Shown here one piece after another: positions 32,735 to 39,253 of a stretch of 39,253 nucleotides of DNA. Numbering within the stretch: position 1 is the first letter of the stretch; each line of letters opens with the position of its first letter. A program made the translations under genes and the position numbers. The DNA is taken from positions 1 to 39,253 of the forward strand of contig CALXAT010000013.1 in NCBI GenBank assembly GCA_944386365.1. The letters run 5' to 3'. The notes beneath the pieces are model-generated. The model searched no databases, was not told the DNA's origin, and saw only the letters and a program-made list of their open reading frames with translations. Source of the stretch: an uncultured Clostridia bacterium (GTDB taxonomy: Bacteria > Bacillota > Clostridia > TANB77 > CAG-508).

Positions 32735-33613
32735 TTATTTTAATTGATTCATAACTTCTTCAGCAAAGTTCTCTTCTTTTTTCTCGATTCCTTCACCTTT
32801 TTCAAATCTTGCAAATTCTACAACTTCTGCATCTTTTTGTTTTAATAATTCAGATACCTTCATATTAGAATCTTTAACAAATACTTGATCTACTAAACAA
32901 ATTTCTTCAAAGAATTTTCTAATTCTTCCTTGTACAATTTTTTCTGCAATTTGTTCTGGTTTTCCTTCATTCATAGTTTGTATTTTTAAAATTTCTTTTT
33001 CTTTTTCTACTCTTTCTGCTGGAACTGCTTGTTCATTTAAATATTCTGGTCTAGCTGCCGCAATTTGCATACATAAATCTTTAGCAACTTCCTTATCACC
33101 TTTTGACATATTAATTAAAACAGCAATTTTTCCATCTCCATGAATATATGATTCTAATAATCCTTTTGATTCAAATCTTGCAAATCTTCTAATGGTTAAG
33201 TTTTCACCAATAGTTGCAATTTTTCCTACTAATGCTTCATTTACTGTTTTTCCAGGCTCAAATACAGCTTCTTGATTTAATAAATCTTCTACATCTTTTG
33301 GATTCTTTTCAACTATTTGTTTTGCTACATTTTTTACAAATGTTTTAAATTCTTCATTTTTACCAACAAAGTCTGTTTCTGAATTTACTTCTACAATTGC
33401 GCCCACTTTTCCATCTTCTGAAATATATGCTTCTACTAATCCTTCAGCTGCAACTCTTCCAGATTTTTTAGCTGCTTTTGCAATTCCTCTTTCTCTTAAT
33501 AGTTCAATTGCTTTTTCCATATCTCCATCTGTTTCTGTCAAAACTTTCTTGCAGTCCATCATTCCTGCACCTGTTTTTTCTCTTAACTCTTTAACTAAGC
33601 TAGCTGTTACCAT
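32735..33613 (-). CDS. tsf: Translation elongation factor Ts
   Basis: EF-Ts recycles EF-Tu from GDP to GTP. The 292-residue protein has the N-terminal UBA-like domain (LVKELREKTGAGMMDCKKVLTE), then EVNSETDFVGKNEEF (TDFV motif, about residue 80, the EF-Tu contact) and the core dimerisation-like subdomains. AGGAGG precedes the ATG. It follows rpsB by about 70 bp, the usual rpsB-tsf order; a weak hairpin in the gap (about 33640-33675) could reduce read-through. Confidence 0.97.
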   Translation of the reverse strand: MVTASLVKELREKTGAGMMDCKKVLTETDGDMEKAIELLRERGIAKAAKKSGRVAAEGLVEAYISEDGKVGAIVEVNSETDFVGKNEEFKTFVKNVAKQIVEKNPKDVEDLLNQEAVFEPGKTVNEALVGKIATIGENLTIRRFARFESKGLLESYIHGDGKIAVLINMSKGDKEVAKDLCMQIAAARPEYLNEQAVPAERVEKEKEILKIQTMNEGKPEQIAEKIVQGRIRKFFEEICLVDQVFVKDSNMKVSELLKQKDAEVVEFARFEKGEGIEKKEENFAEEVMNQLK

Positions 33614-33683
33614 TATAAATTCCTCCTTTTATATATTAAAAAGAATAGAGCAGAAAAGCCCTACTCTTCTTTTATGAATATGA

Positions 33684-34490
33684 TTATTCTTCAACTTTGT
33701 TATTTTCTTCTTTATTTTCTTCTTCGTTTGCTACAACTTGTTCCATACTTGTAGCTTCTTCAGCTGCTGCTTCCTCTTGTTGCTCTTCTTCTGCTGTTTC
33801 AAAGCTTTCTCCTTGTTTACCTTCAATAACTGCATTTGCCATAACATCAGCAATTAATTTTACTGCTCTTATAGCATCATCATTACCTGGAATTGGGTAA
33901 TCTAATTCTTCTGGATTACAGTTTGTATCTACTAATCCGATTACAGGTATATTTAATTTTTTAGCTTCTAATATAGCAATTCTTTCTTTTTTAGGATCTA
34001 CTAAGAAAATAACTCCTGGTAGTTTGTCCATTTCTTTAATTCCACCTAAGTTTCTTTCTAGTTTTTCCATTTCTTTCTTTAATAGAATTACTTCTTTTTT
34101 TGGTAATACTTCAAATGTACCATCTTGTTCCATCGCTTCTAAGTCTTTTAATCTTTGAATTCTTTTTTGAATTGTATCAAAGTTTGTTAACATTCCGCCT
34201 AACCATCTTTGATCAACATAGTACATTCCGCATTTTAATGCTGCTTCTTTTACACATTCTTGTGCTTGTTTTTTAGTTCCTACAAATAGAACTGTTTTTC
34301 CTTCTTCAACTTGTTCTTTTAAGAAAGCATATGCTTCATCAAGTTTTTTAGAAGTTTTTTGTAAATCGATGATGTGAATTCCATTTCTAGCTTGGAATAT
34401 ATATTCTGCCATTTTAGGATCCCATCTTCTTGTTTGATGTCCAAAGTGAACACCTGCTTCAAGTAATTGTTTCATTGCAACTACTGCCAT
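33684..34490 (-). CDS. rpsB: 30S ribosomal protein S2
   Basis: The start is set at the ATG at 34490 ([27 protein letters not shown]), preceded by GGAGG 7 bp upstream, giving 268 residues. S2 signatures are visible: [27 protein letters not shown], the WLGGMLTNF segment and [28 protein letters not shown]. The C-terminal ~40 residues are an acidic Glu/Ala tail ([13 protein letters not shown]), as in several Clostridia. Confidence 0.97.
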   Translation of the reverse strand: MAVVAMKQLLEAGVHFGHQTRRWDPKMAEYIFQARNGIHIIDLQKTSKKLDEAYAFLKEQVEEGKTVLFVGTKKQAQECVKEAALKCGMYYVDQRWLGGMLTNFDTIQKRIQRLKDLEAMEQDGTFEVLPKKEVILLKKEMEKLERNLGGIKEMDKLPGVIFLVDPKKERIAILEAKKLNIPVIGLVDTNCNPEELDYPIPGNDDAIRAVKLIADVMANAVIEGKQGESFETAEEEQQEEAAAEEATSMEQVVANEEENKEENNKVEE

Positions 34491-34538
34491 TTTAAATTCC
34501 TCCCTTTTTGTTATTTCTTCCATAAAGTTCTTTGCCTT

Positions 34539-34554
34539 TTAGGACCAATTTTAT
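34539..34554 (-). promoter_or_regulatory. Hairpin in the rpsB leader
   Basis: A CCAAT/ATTGG stem-loop lies in the approximately 105-nt rpsB leader, between the promoter at 34603-34631 and the start codon. It might belong to an autoregulatory S2-binding structure, but the sequence alone does not show this. Confidence 0.35.
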
Positions 34555-34602
34555 TATTGGCACACCCTTCAAAACTCACTTTATGTGTTTAATACGGTAA
34601 AT

Positions 34603-34631
34603 ATTATACCAAGTTTTGGCAGAAAAATCAA
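34603..34631 (-). promoter_or_regulatory. rpsB-tsf promoter
   Basis: On the minus strand TTGATT (34631-34626) and a perfect TATAAT (34608-34603) have a 17-bp spacer. Confidence 0.82.
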
Positions 34632-34658
34632 GTGTTTTTCCATAAAAACTTAAAGTTT

Positions 34659-34681
34659 AAAACGTCCTTCTGGGACGTTTT
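34659..34681 (-). terminator. Terminator after the 34711-35061 gene
   Basis: A perfect 9-bp stem AAAACGTCC/GGACGTTTT with a 5-nt loop sits between the 34711 stop and the rpsB promoter. The T-run is better on the plus strand than on the minus, but only minus-strand genes are nearby. Confidence 0.65.
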
Positions 34682-34710
34682 TTATTTAAGGATATTTCTA
34701 TCTGGAAAAA

Positions 34711-35061
34711 TCATCCTTCATCTATGTTATCCATTAAGTCTCTGGCTTCTTTCCAGTTCATCACTTTTAAACATTCATATTCTTTCGATAATTTTTTGGA
34801 TATCTCTTTTGTTTTATCTGTAGATTCTAAATCTGCCACTATAATATTTTTAAAATATTCCTCTCTACCATATAATATTTTAAATAAAATTGATCTTAAG
34901 AAACCTTCTATTATTTCTTCTTGATTTTTTACACCAATAATTAAATAGATACCTTTACTTTTAAATTTCGTATATGTATTTATGTATATAATGTTTTTTA
35001 TAATTTCGTATAAACCATATAAGGCTAATGTCCAAAAGATTATATTTAATATAAATTCCAT
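34711..35061 (-). CDS. Small membrane-anchored protein of unknown function
   Basis: The protein has 116 residues, with an N-terminal hydrophobic helix (about 5-22) and a soluble domain. The segment YLIIGVKNQEEIIEGFLRSIL followed by IIVADLESTDKTKEI resembles the first beta-strands of a family 2 glycosyltransferase-like fold (NQE...; D.xSTDxT), but the protein is far too short for an active enzyme. A role cannot be assigned. AGGAGG lies 7 bp upstream of the ATG. It follows the fabD-like gene by about 50 bp, so they are probably co-transcribed. Confidence 0.65.
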   Translation of the reverse strand: MEFILNIIFWTLALYGLYEIIKNIIYINTYTKFKSKGIYLIIGVKNQEEIIEGFLRSILFKILYGREEYFKNIIVADLESTDKTKEISKKLSKEYECLKVMNWKEARDLMDNIDEG

Positions 35062-35114
35062 ATGATTGCCTCCTATGGTTTATTATATGTTATCGTTATT
35101 TTTTTGTGTATATT

Positions 35115-36116
35115 TTATTTATCATGTGTAAGTGAATCCTGTCTTTTTGCTAATTGATAATCCCCTATAAAGTTTATCTTTTCTGGATCTCCTCCAATGG
35201 CTTGATATTGTTTTTTTAAAGTATTTGTAAATTCTTCTCCCATCATTACAACTATATTTCCATCATTGTACTGTTCATTTATATCTCTTAGTGTTTTTGT
35301 TGTTTGTATTGGCTCAACAATATATCTAGCTAACGCTTCTGAAAGATCCTCTTTTTCTAAGTCTGAGCTATAGAATTCTCCTGTTCTAGTAGAATAAACT
35401 TGGTGAATTTTAGAAGTATTTATGTCTGTAATGGTTTTTCTAAATATTTCTTTTTGTATAGGTACTAAACCATCTAATGCAATGCTATGAAATGGACATT
35501 GCATCTTAGCCATTTTCTGATTAGGTTCTCCTCCAAACACTTCTAGATTATCTTTCAACATTTCATATTCACCTGTAATCGTTACATCTTCTTGAATTTG
35601 ATTATCACATGGTACTGTACCAGCTCTAGGTAAATAATTGGTTATATCCACTCTTTGCCCTTTTAAGTGTTTATTATTCCATTCTTCAATACAATTTTGT
35701 AATGCAGTAGTATATGGTAATTTTACTACCCCATAAGCTGTTTGTTGTACTCCTTCTTTTCCTGGTATTTGTGTGATTTTTTTGCTTTCTTCTCCTCTCC
35801 TCATTGCAAATTTAATTCCTTCTTCCACACTAATCGTATTAGCAGCAATTAATGCTGTAATTTCTCCTAAACTAAATCCTAAAAAGATTGTATCTTTTTC
35901 TTCTCCCATTGACCTTTTATATCTTTCGTATTCTGCTAGTTGTGTCGCAACAATTAATGGCTGTGCATATTGTGTATCAAATAACTTACTATTATCTCTT
36001 AATACTTCATCTACAACTGTATACAATCCATTTTGATTACAAAATTGTTGTACTTCACTAGTTAGCATTCCCATATTTTGATATCCTTGTCCTGGAAATA
36101 TGATAATATTTTTCAT
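35115..36116 (-). CDS. fabD: Stand-alone acyl/malonyl transferase (FabD-like)
   Basis: The 333-residue protein has the acyltransferase fold markers: FPGQGYQNMG at the N-terminus, AQPLIVATQLA, the nucleophile elbow GFSLGEITAL (Ser near residue 97; GHSLGE in canonical FabD), AMRRGE (Arg that binds the malonyl carboxylate) and CPFHSIAL with the catalytic His. This supports loading of a malonyl or related group onto an acyl carrier protein. No other fatty-acid or polyketide gene is near; it lies between rplQ and the small membrane protein gene. The Phe in GFSLG and the extra length compared with typical ~310-residue FabD leave room for a specialised transferase. Confidence 0.75.
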   Translation of the reverse strand: MKNIIIFPGQGYQNMGMLTSEVQQFCNQNGLYTVVDEVLRDNSKLFDTQYAQPLIVATQLAEYERYKRSMGEEKDTIFLGFSLGEITALIAANTISVEEGIKFAMRRGEESKKITQIPGKEGVQQTAYGVVKLPYTTALQNCIEEWNNKHLKGQRVDITNYLPRAGTVPCDNQIQEDVTITGEYEMLKDNLEVFGGEPNQKMAKMQCPFHSIALDGLVPIQKEIFRKTITDINTSKIHQVYSTRTGEFYSSDLEKEDLSEALARYIVEPIQTTKTLRDINEQYNDGNIVVMMGEEFTNTLKKQYQAIGGDPEKINFIGDYQLAKRQDSLTHDK

Positions 36117-36147
36117 CTTGCTTCCCCTCTCCTTTAAAATAAAAAAA

Positions 36148-36164
36148 GACTTCGAAATGAAGTC
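36148..36164 (-). terminator. rplQ operon terminator or attenuator
   Basis: The GACTTC/GAAGTC stem with a 5-nt loop is followed by seven T on the minus strand, four bases after the rplQ stop. Confidence 0.8.
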
Positions 36165-36167
36165 CTT

Positions 36168-36695
36168 TTATACTAATTGTAATATTGCAACTTCCGCTCC
36201 ATCTCCTCTTCTAGGACCTACTCTTAATATTCTAGTATATCCACCTACATTTTTACCTGCATATTTTGGAGCGATTTCATTAAATAACTTTGCTGGTAAA
36301 TCTACATTTTTACCTTCGCTGTCTGTTACTTTATTTATTTTTCTCATAATTTTTCTTCTAGCATTTAATCTTGATGGCATATCTTTTTGTCTTTTTTCCG
36401 TTGTTTCTTCTTTAACAACTTTTAGATATTCTTTACCATTTTTGCTTTTTACTAATTCTGTTACTTTATTACCTTTAGCATCTAATTTTGCTTTTACAAC
36501 TTTAACATCTACTTCTTCAAAATTATCTTTTTCTTTTATAGCAAGTGCTATAATACTATCAGCAATAGCTTTTACTTCTTTTGCTCTTGCTAATGTTGTT
36601 TCTACTTTACCATACATAATTAAATCAGTTGTTAAAGTTTTTAACATTGCCATTCTGATATCTGTTGTTCTACCTAATTTTCTATTTGTAGCCAA
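36168..36695 (-). CDS. rplQ: 50S ribosomal protein L17 with an internal insertion
   Basis: The start is set at TTG 36695, giving MATNRKLGRTTDIRMAMLK, which fits the usual L17 N-terminus and has AAGGAAGG 8 bp upstream; the GTG further upstream is too close to that site. The 175 residues exceed the usual ~115-130. Both ends are standard (TTLARAKEVKAIAD; LFNEIAPKYAGKNVGGYTRIL and RRGDGAEVAILQLV). Between them, about residues 55-120 form a Lys/Glu-rich insertion. It ends the rpsM-rpsK-rpsD-rpoA-rplQ operon. Confidence 0.95.
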   Translation of the reverse strand: MATNRKLGRTTDIRMAMLKTLTTDLIMYGKVETTLARAKEVKAIADSIIALAIKEKDNFEEVDVKVVKAKLDAKGNKVTELVKSKNGKEYLKVVKEETTEKRQKDMPSRLNARRKIMRKINKVTDSEGKNVDLPAKLFNEIAPKYAGKNVGGYTRILRVGPRRGDGAEVAILQLV

Positions 36696-36728
36696 TTTTT
36701 TCACCTTCCTTTTGCTTATTCTTCTATA

Positions 36729-37676
36729 TTATTCATCTTCTTTTTTAAAATCTAATCCTAATGAATGTAATTTTGCTGTTACTTCATCAAAAGATTTTTT
36801 ACCTAAATTTCTTACCTTCATCATATCTGTTTCTGAACGATTAATTAAATCTTCTACTGTAGCAATTCCAGCTCTTTTTAAGCAATTAAATGATCTTACA
36901 GATAATTCTAATTCTTCAATTGACATTTCTAATACTTTTTCTTTCTTAGATTCTTCTTTTTCAATCATAACTTGTGTATTTTTAGCAGCTTCTGATAAAT
37001 CAATAAATAATTCTAAATGTCCTGTCATTACTTTTGCTGCTAAACTTAATGCTTCATGCGCTTTTAAGCTACCATCTGTCCATACTTCTATCACTAATTT
37101 ATCATAATCTACCATTTGTCCTACTCTTGTATTTTCAACTTGGTAGTTTACTTTCTTTACAGGTGTATAGATAGAATCTATTGGAAGTACAGATATATCT
37201 TGATTTGGTTTTTTATTCTTTTCAGATGAATTATATCCTCTTCCTCTATCAGCAGTCATTTCCATTTTTAAATGTCCACCTTCTGAAACAGTTGCAATAT
37301 GTAAATCTGGATTTAATATTTCTACTGTTCCATCTGTAATAATATCTCCTGCTAATACTTCACCTTCGCCTTTATGATCGATTCTTAGTATTTTTTCTTC
37401 ATTTTCAGAAAATTTTAGTCTTACGCTTTTTAAGTTTACTATAATTTCTGGTACATCTTCTACAACATTTGGTACTGTTGAAAATTCATGTAATACACCA
37501 TCAATTTTAGCACTTGTTATTGCACATCCTGGAAGTGATGAAAGTAGTATTCTTCTTAAGGAATTTCCTATTGTTACCCCATAACCTCTCTCTAATGGTT
37601 CACATACAAATTTTGCATAATTATTTGTATCATCTACCTCTAGACATTCAATATTTGGCTTTTCAAATTCTATCAT
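36729..37676 (-). CDS. rpoA: RNA polymerase alpha subunit
   Basis: The 315-residue protein has the N-terminal dimerisation domain ([34 protein letters not shown] region; [13 protein letters not shown]) and the C-terminal domain that binds UP-element DNA and activators ([35 protein letters not shown]). AGGAGG lies upstream of the ATG. It follows rpsD in the standard order. The perfect alpha CTD fits with the A-rich UP-like sequence seen upstream of the rRNA promoter. Confidence 0.98.
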   Translation of the reverse strand: MIEFEKPNIECLEVDDTNNYAKFVCEPLERGYGVTIGNSLRRILLSSLPGCAITSAKIDGVLHEFSTVPNVVEDVPEIIVNLKSVRLKFSENEEKILRIDHKGEGEVLAGDIITDGTVEILNPDLHIATVSEGGHLKMEMTADRGRGYNSSEKNKKPNQDISVLPIDSIYTPVKKVNYQVENTRVGQMVDYDKLVIEVWTDGSLKAHEALSLAAKVMTGHLELFIDLSEAAKNTQVMIEKEESKKEKVLEMSIEELELSVRSFNCLKRAGIATVEDLINRSETDMMKVRNLGKKSFDEVTAKLHSLGLDFKKEDE

Positions 37677-37786
37677 TTTTACCTCCTAATATTCGAGATT
37701 ATATCTCAAACTTTTTACAAACTTCATAGGTTTCTTTAGTAAAATCATTACAGTTTCTATTAAACCTTTATAATTAATTTTTACTA

Positions 37787-38413
37787 TTATTTTGAGTAAA
37801 GCTCTACTATTAAATGTTCTTCGATTGGAATATCAATGTCTTCTCTAGCAGCTAATCTTAATACTTTACCACTCATTTTTTCATTGTCTTTTTCTAACCA
37901 AGCTGGAACTGGTCTCTTAGCTGATTCCTCAATATTTGCTTTTATTGTTGAATTGTCTTTCTTAATTTCTCTTACTGTAATCACATCTCCTGGTTTTACC
38001 AAGTAAGATGGAATATCTACTTTTTGACCATTAACTTCAAATTGTGCATGATTTACAAATTGTCTTGCTTGTGCTCTTGATGTTCCAAATCCTAATCTAT
38101 ATACAACATTATCTAATCTGCTTTCTAATATTTGTAATAAGTTTTCACCTGTTACGCCTTTTTTGTTTGAAGCCATTTCGAAATATTTTCTAAATTGTTT
38201 TTCTCCAACTCCATAATATGCTTTTGTTTTTTGTTTTTCTCTTAATTGAGTTCCGTACTCAGAAAGTTTTGCTCTTTTTTGTCCATGTTGTCCTGGTGCA
38301 TAATTTCTTCTTGATATACTACATTTATCAGAATAACATCTATCACCTTTTAAGAACAATTTTTGTCCTTCTCTACGGCATCTACGACATTGTTCGTCTT
38401 TATATCTTGCCAT
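37787..38413 (-). CDS. rpsD: 30S ribosomal protein S4
   Basis: The 208-residue protein starts [26 protein letters not shown], with the four Cys of a zinc-binding S4 variant (C9, C12, C26, C31). It continues with [20 protein letters not shown], and the S4 domain at about residues 98-160 ([23 protein letters not shown]), ending in [10 protein letters not shown]. It assembles early on 16S rRNA and in many bacteria represses its own operon. GGAG precedes the ATG. Confidence 0.98.
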   Translation of the reverse strand: MARYKDEQCRRCRREGQKLFLKGDRCYSDKCSISRRNYAPGQHGQKRAKLSEYGTQLREKQKTKAYYGVGEKQFRKYFEMASNKKGVTGENLLQILESRLDNVVYRLGFGTSRAQARQFVNHAQFEVNGQKVDIPSYLVKPGDVITVREIKKDNSTIKANIEESAKRPVPAWLEKDNEKMSGKVLRLAAREDIDIPIEEHLIVELYSK

Positions 38414-38474
38414 TTTATTTCTCCTTTCTCTATAGCTTAATGGATTTTATTCCATATTTTTTATTCTTCTTAAA

Positions 38475-38873
38475 TTATACTCTTCTTCTTTTTGGTGGTC
38501 TACATCCATTGTGTGGTATTGGTGTTACGTCTTTAATTGCACTAATTTCTAACCCTGCTGTTTGAAGTGCTCTGATTGCTGCTTCTCTACCAGCACCTGG
38601 TCCTTTAACAAATACTTCAACAGATTTTAGACCATGCTCCATAGCTGCTTTTGCTGCTGTTTCAGCAACTTGTCCAGCTGCATAAGGTGTACTTTTTCTA
38701 GAACCTTTGAATCCTAATTCTCCAGCACTTCCCCATGAAATTGCATTTCCTTGTACATCTGTAATTGTTACAATTGTATTGTTAAAACTAGAATGAATAT
38801 GTGCTTGACCTTTTTCTATGTTTTTTCTATTTCTTCTTGCAACTGTTTTTCTAGTTGTTTTATTATTAGCCAT
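38475..38873 (-). CDS. rpsK: 30S ribosomal protein S11
   Basis: The 132-residue protein is standard in length and sequence: [37 protein letters not shown] region, [18 protein letters not shown], and the C-terminal [26 protein letters not shown] lies upstream of the ATG. It sits between rpsM and rpsD in the universal order. Confidence 0.98.
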   Translation of the reverse strand: MANNKTTRKTVARRNRKNIEKGQAHIHSSFNNTIVTITDVQGNAISWGSAGELGFKGSRKSTPYAAGQVAETAAKAAMEHGLKSVEVFVKGPGAGREAAIRALQTAGLEISAIKDVTPIPHNGCRPPKRRRV

Positions 38874-38923
38874 TGTTTCAAATTCCCTCCTTTATTTAAG
38901 TGAACGCCTATTTTTATTTTGAA

Positions 38924-39253
38924 TTATTTTTTACTTTTACTAACTAATTTTCTAGGACCTTTTCTTGTTCTAGCATTTGTTTTTGTTCTCTGTCCTCTTA
39001 CAGGAAGACCTCTTCTATGTCTTAATCCTCTGTAGCATCCAATTTCTGTTAATCTTTTTATATTTAATGCTACTTCTCTTCTTAGATCACCTTCGACTTT
39101 GTATGATTCGTCAATAACTTTTCTAATGCTATTTACTTCCTCATCTGTTAAGTCTTTTACTCTTGTATCTGGATTGATTCCAGCTTTTTCTAAGATTTTT
39201 CTAGAACTTGATACACCAATTCCATAGATATATGTAAGTCCTATTTCTACTCT
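38924..39253 (-). CDS. rpsM: 30S ribosomal protein S13, partial (N-terminus outside window)
   Basis: The minus-strand frame ending at the TAA at 38926-38924 encodes 109 residues beginning [17 protein letters not shown] and running through [20 protein letters not shown] to [15 protein letters not shown]. This is S13 lacking only its first dozen or so residues. S13 contacts the P-site tRNA and the subunit bridges. Its position before rpsK is the conserved order. Confidence 0.96.
   Translation of the reverse strand, partial: RVEIGLTYIYGIGVSSSRKILEKAGINPDTRVKDLTDEEVNSIRKVIDESYKVEGDLRREVALNIKRLTEIGCYRGLRHRRGLPVRGQRTKTNARTRKGPRKLVSKSKK

Noticed and set aside
36100..37107. 335-codon plus-strand frame
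   Set aside because: Antisense shadow of rplQ and rpoA, two certain genes.

Overview
The window reads as a piece of a low-GC Bacillota chromosome, most likely an uncultured gut-type Clostridia lineage. The support is very AT-rich DNA, strong AGGAGG ribosome binding sites, frequent TTG starts, Clostridia-type families (UPF0182, DUF1294, DUF5665, YvyF-like) and proteins with the pilin-like N-terminus KGITLIALVITIIVLLILAG, which I associate with such genomes. The taxonomic placement is inference.

Layout. 1-1099 is the 5' part of a 16S rRNA gene (minus), followed by its leader and a consensus promoter near 1323-1351. 1603-6721 (minus) holds a membrane-anchored protein of unknown function, rlmB, lepA and a rhodanese. 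6722-7305 is an AT-rich non-coding region with seven DnaA-box-like 9-mers. 7306-10435 has DUF1294, an HD-domain protein, a YvyF-like zinc-ribbon protein and tyrS. 10577-16485 (minus) has DUF5665, UPF0182, ftsY, an atypical small ORF and prs. 16626-22975 is an accessory surface-protein island: two BspA-type leucine-rich-repeat genes and one GLUG-repeat gene, all with pilin-like N-termini, interleaved with two divergent XRE regulators. 23206-26014 has tRNA-Thr(CGT), a cell-wall glucosaminidase and a cadherin-like surface protein. 26196-32020 (minus) is the pyrH-frr-ispA-uppS-cdsA-rseP cluster without dxr. 32173-39253 (minus) carries tsf-rpsB, a stand-alone malonyltransferase-like gene, and rplQ-rpoA-rpsD-rpsK-rpsM (rpsM runs off the edge).

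Main observation. Three conserved housekeeping genes, lepA, tyrS and rseP, are each broken by a single extra C. In all three the extra C sits directly before the GG of a conserved glycine codon and creates an in-frame CGG. Skipping the C (+1 shift) restores a protein of normal family length each time. I checked CCG/CGG trinucleotides through the window: no other conserved gene has an in-frame CGG, although CGA, CGT and AGA are used for arginine. The only other in-frame CGG codons are in two small ORFs (14925-15314 and 32173-32421) whose codon use looks foreign. This suggests that CGG is unassigned or starved in this organism and acts as a +1 frameshift signal, C|GGN being read as glycine. That is a recurrent translational recoding system rather than three independent pseudogenes.

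Other notable points are an XRE operator palindrome that fills the -35/-10 spacer of one surface-protein promoter, a 380-bp mismatch-free block shared by the two LRR genes (gene conversion or recent duplication), a probably leaderless glucosaminidase mRNA, REP-like elements at two gene ends, and a ribosome binding site inside a terminator hairpin.
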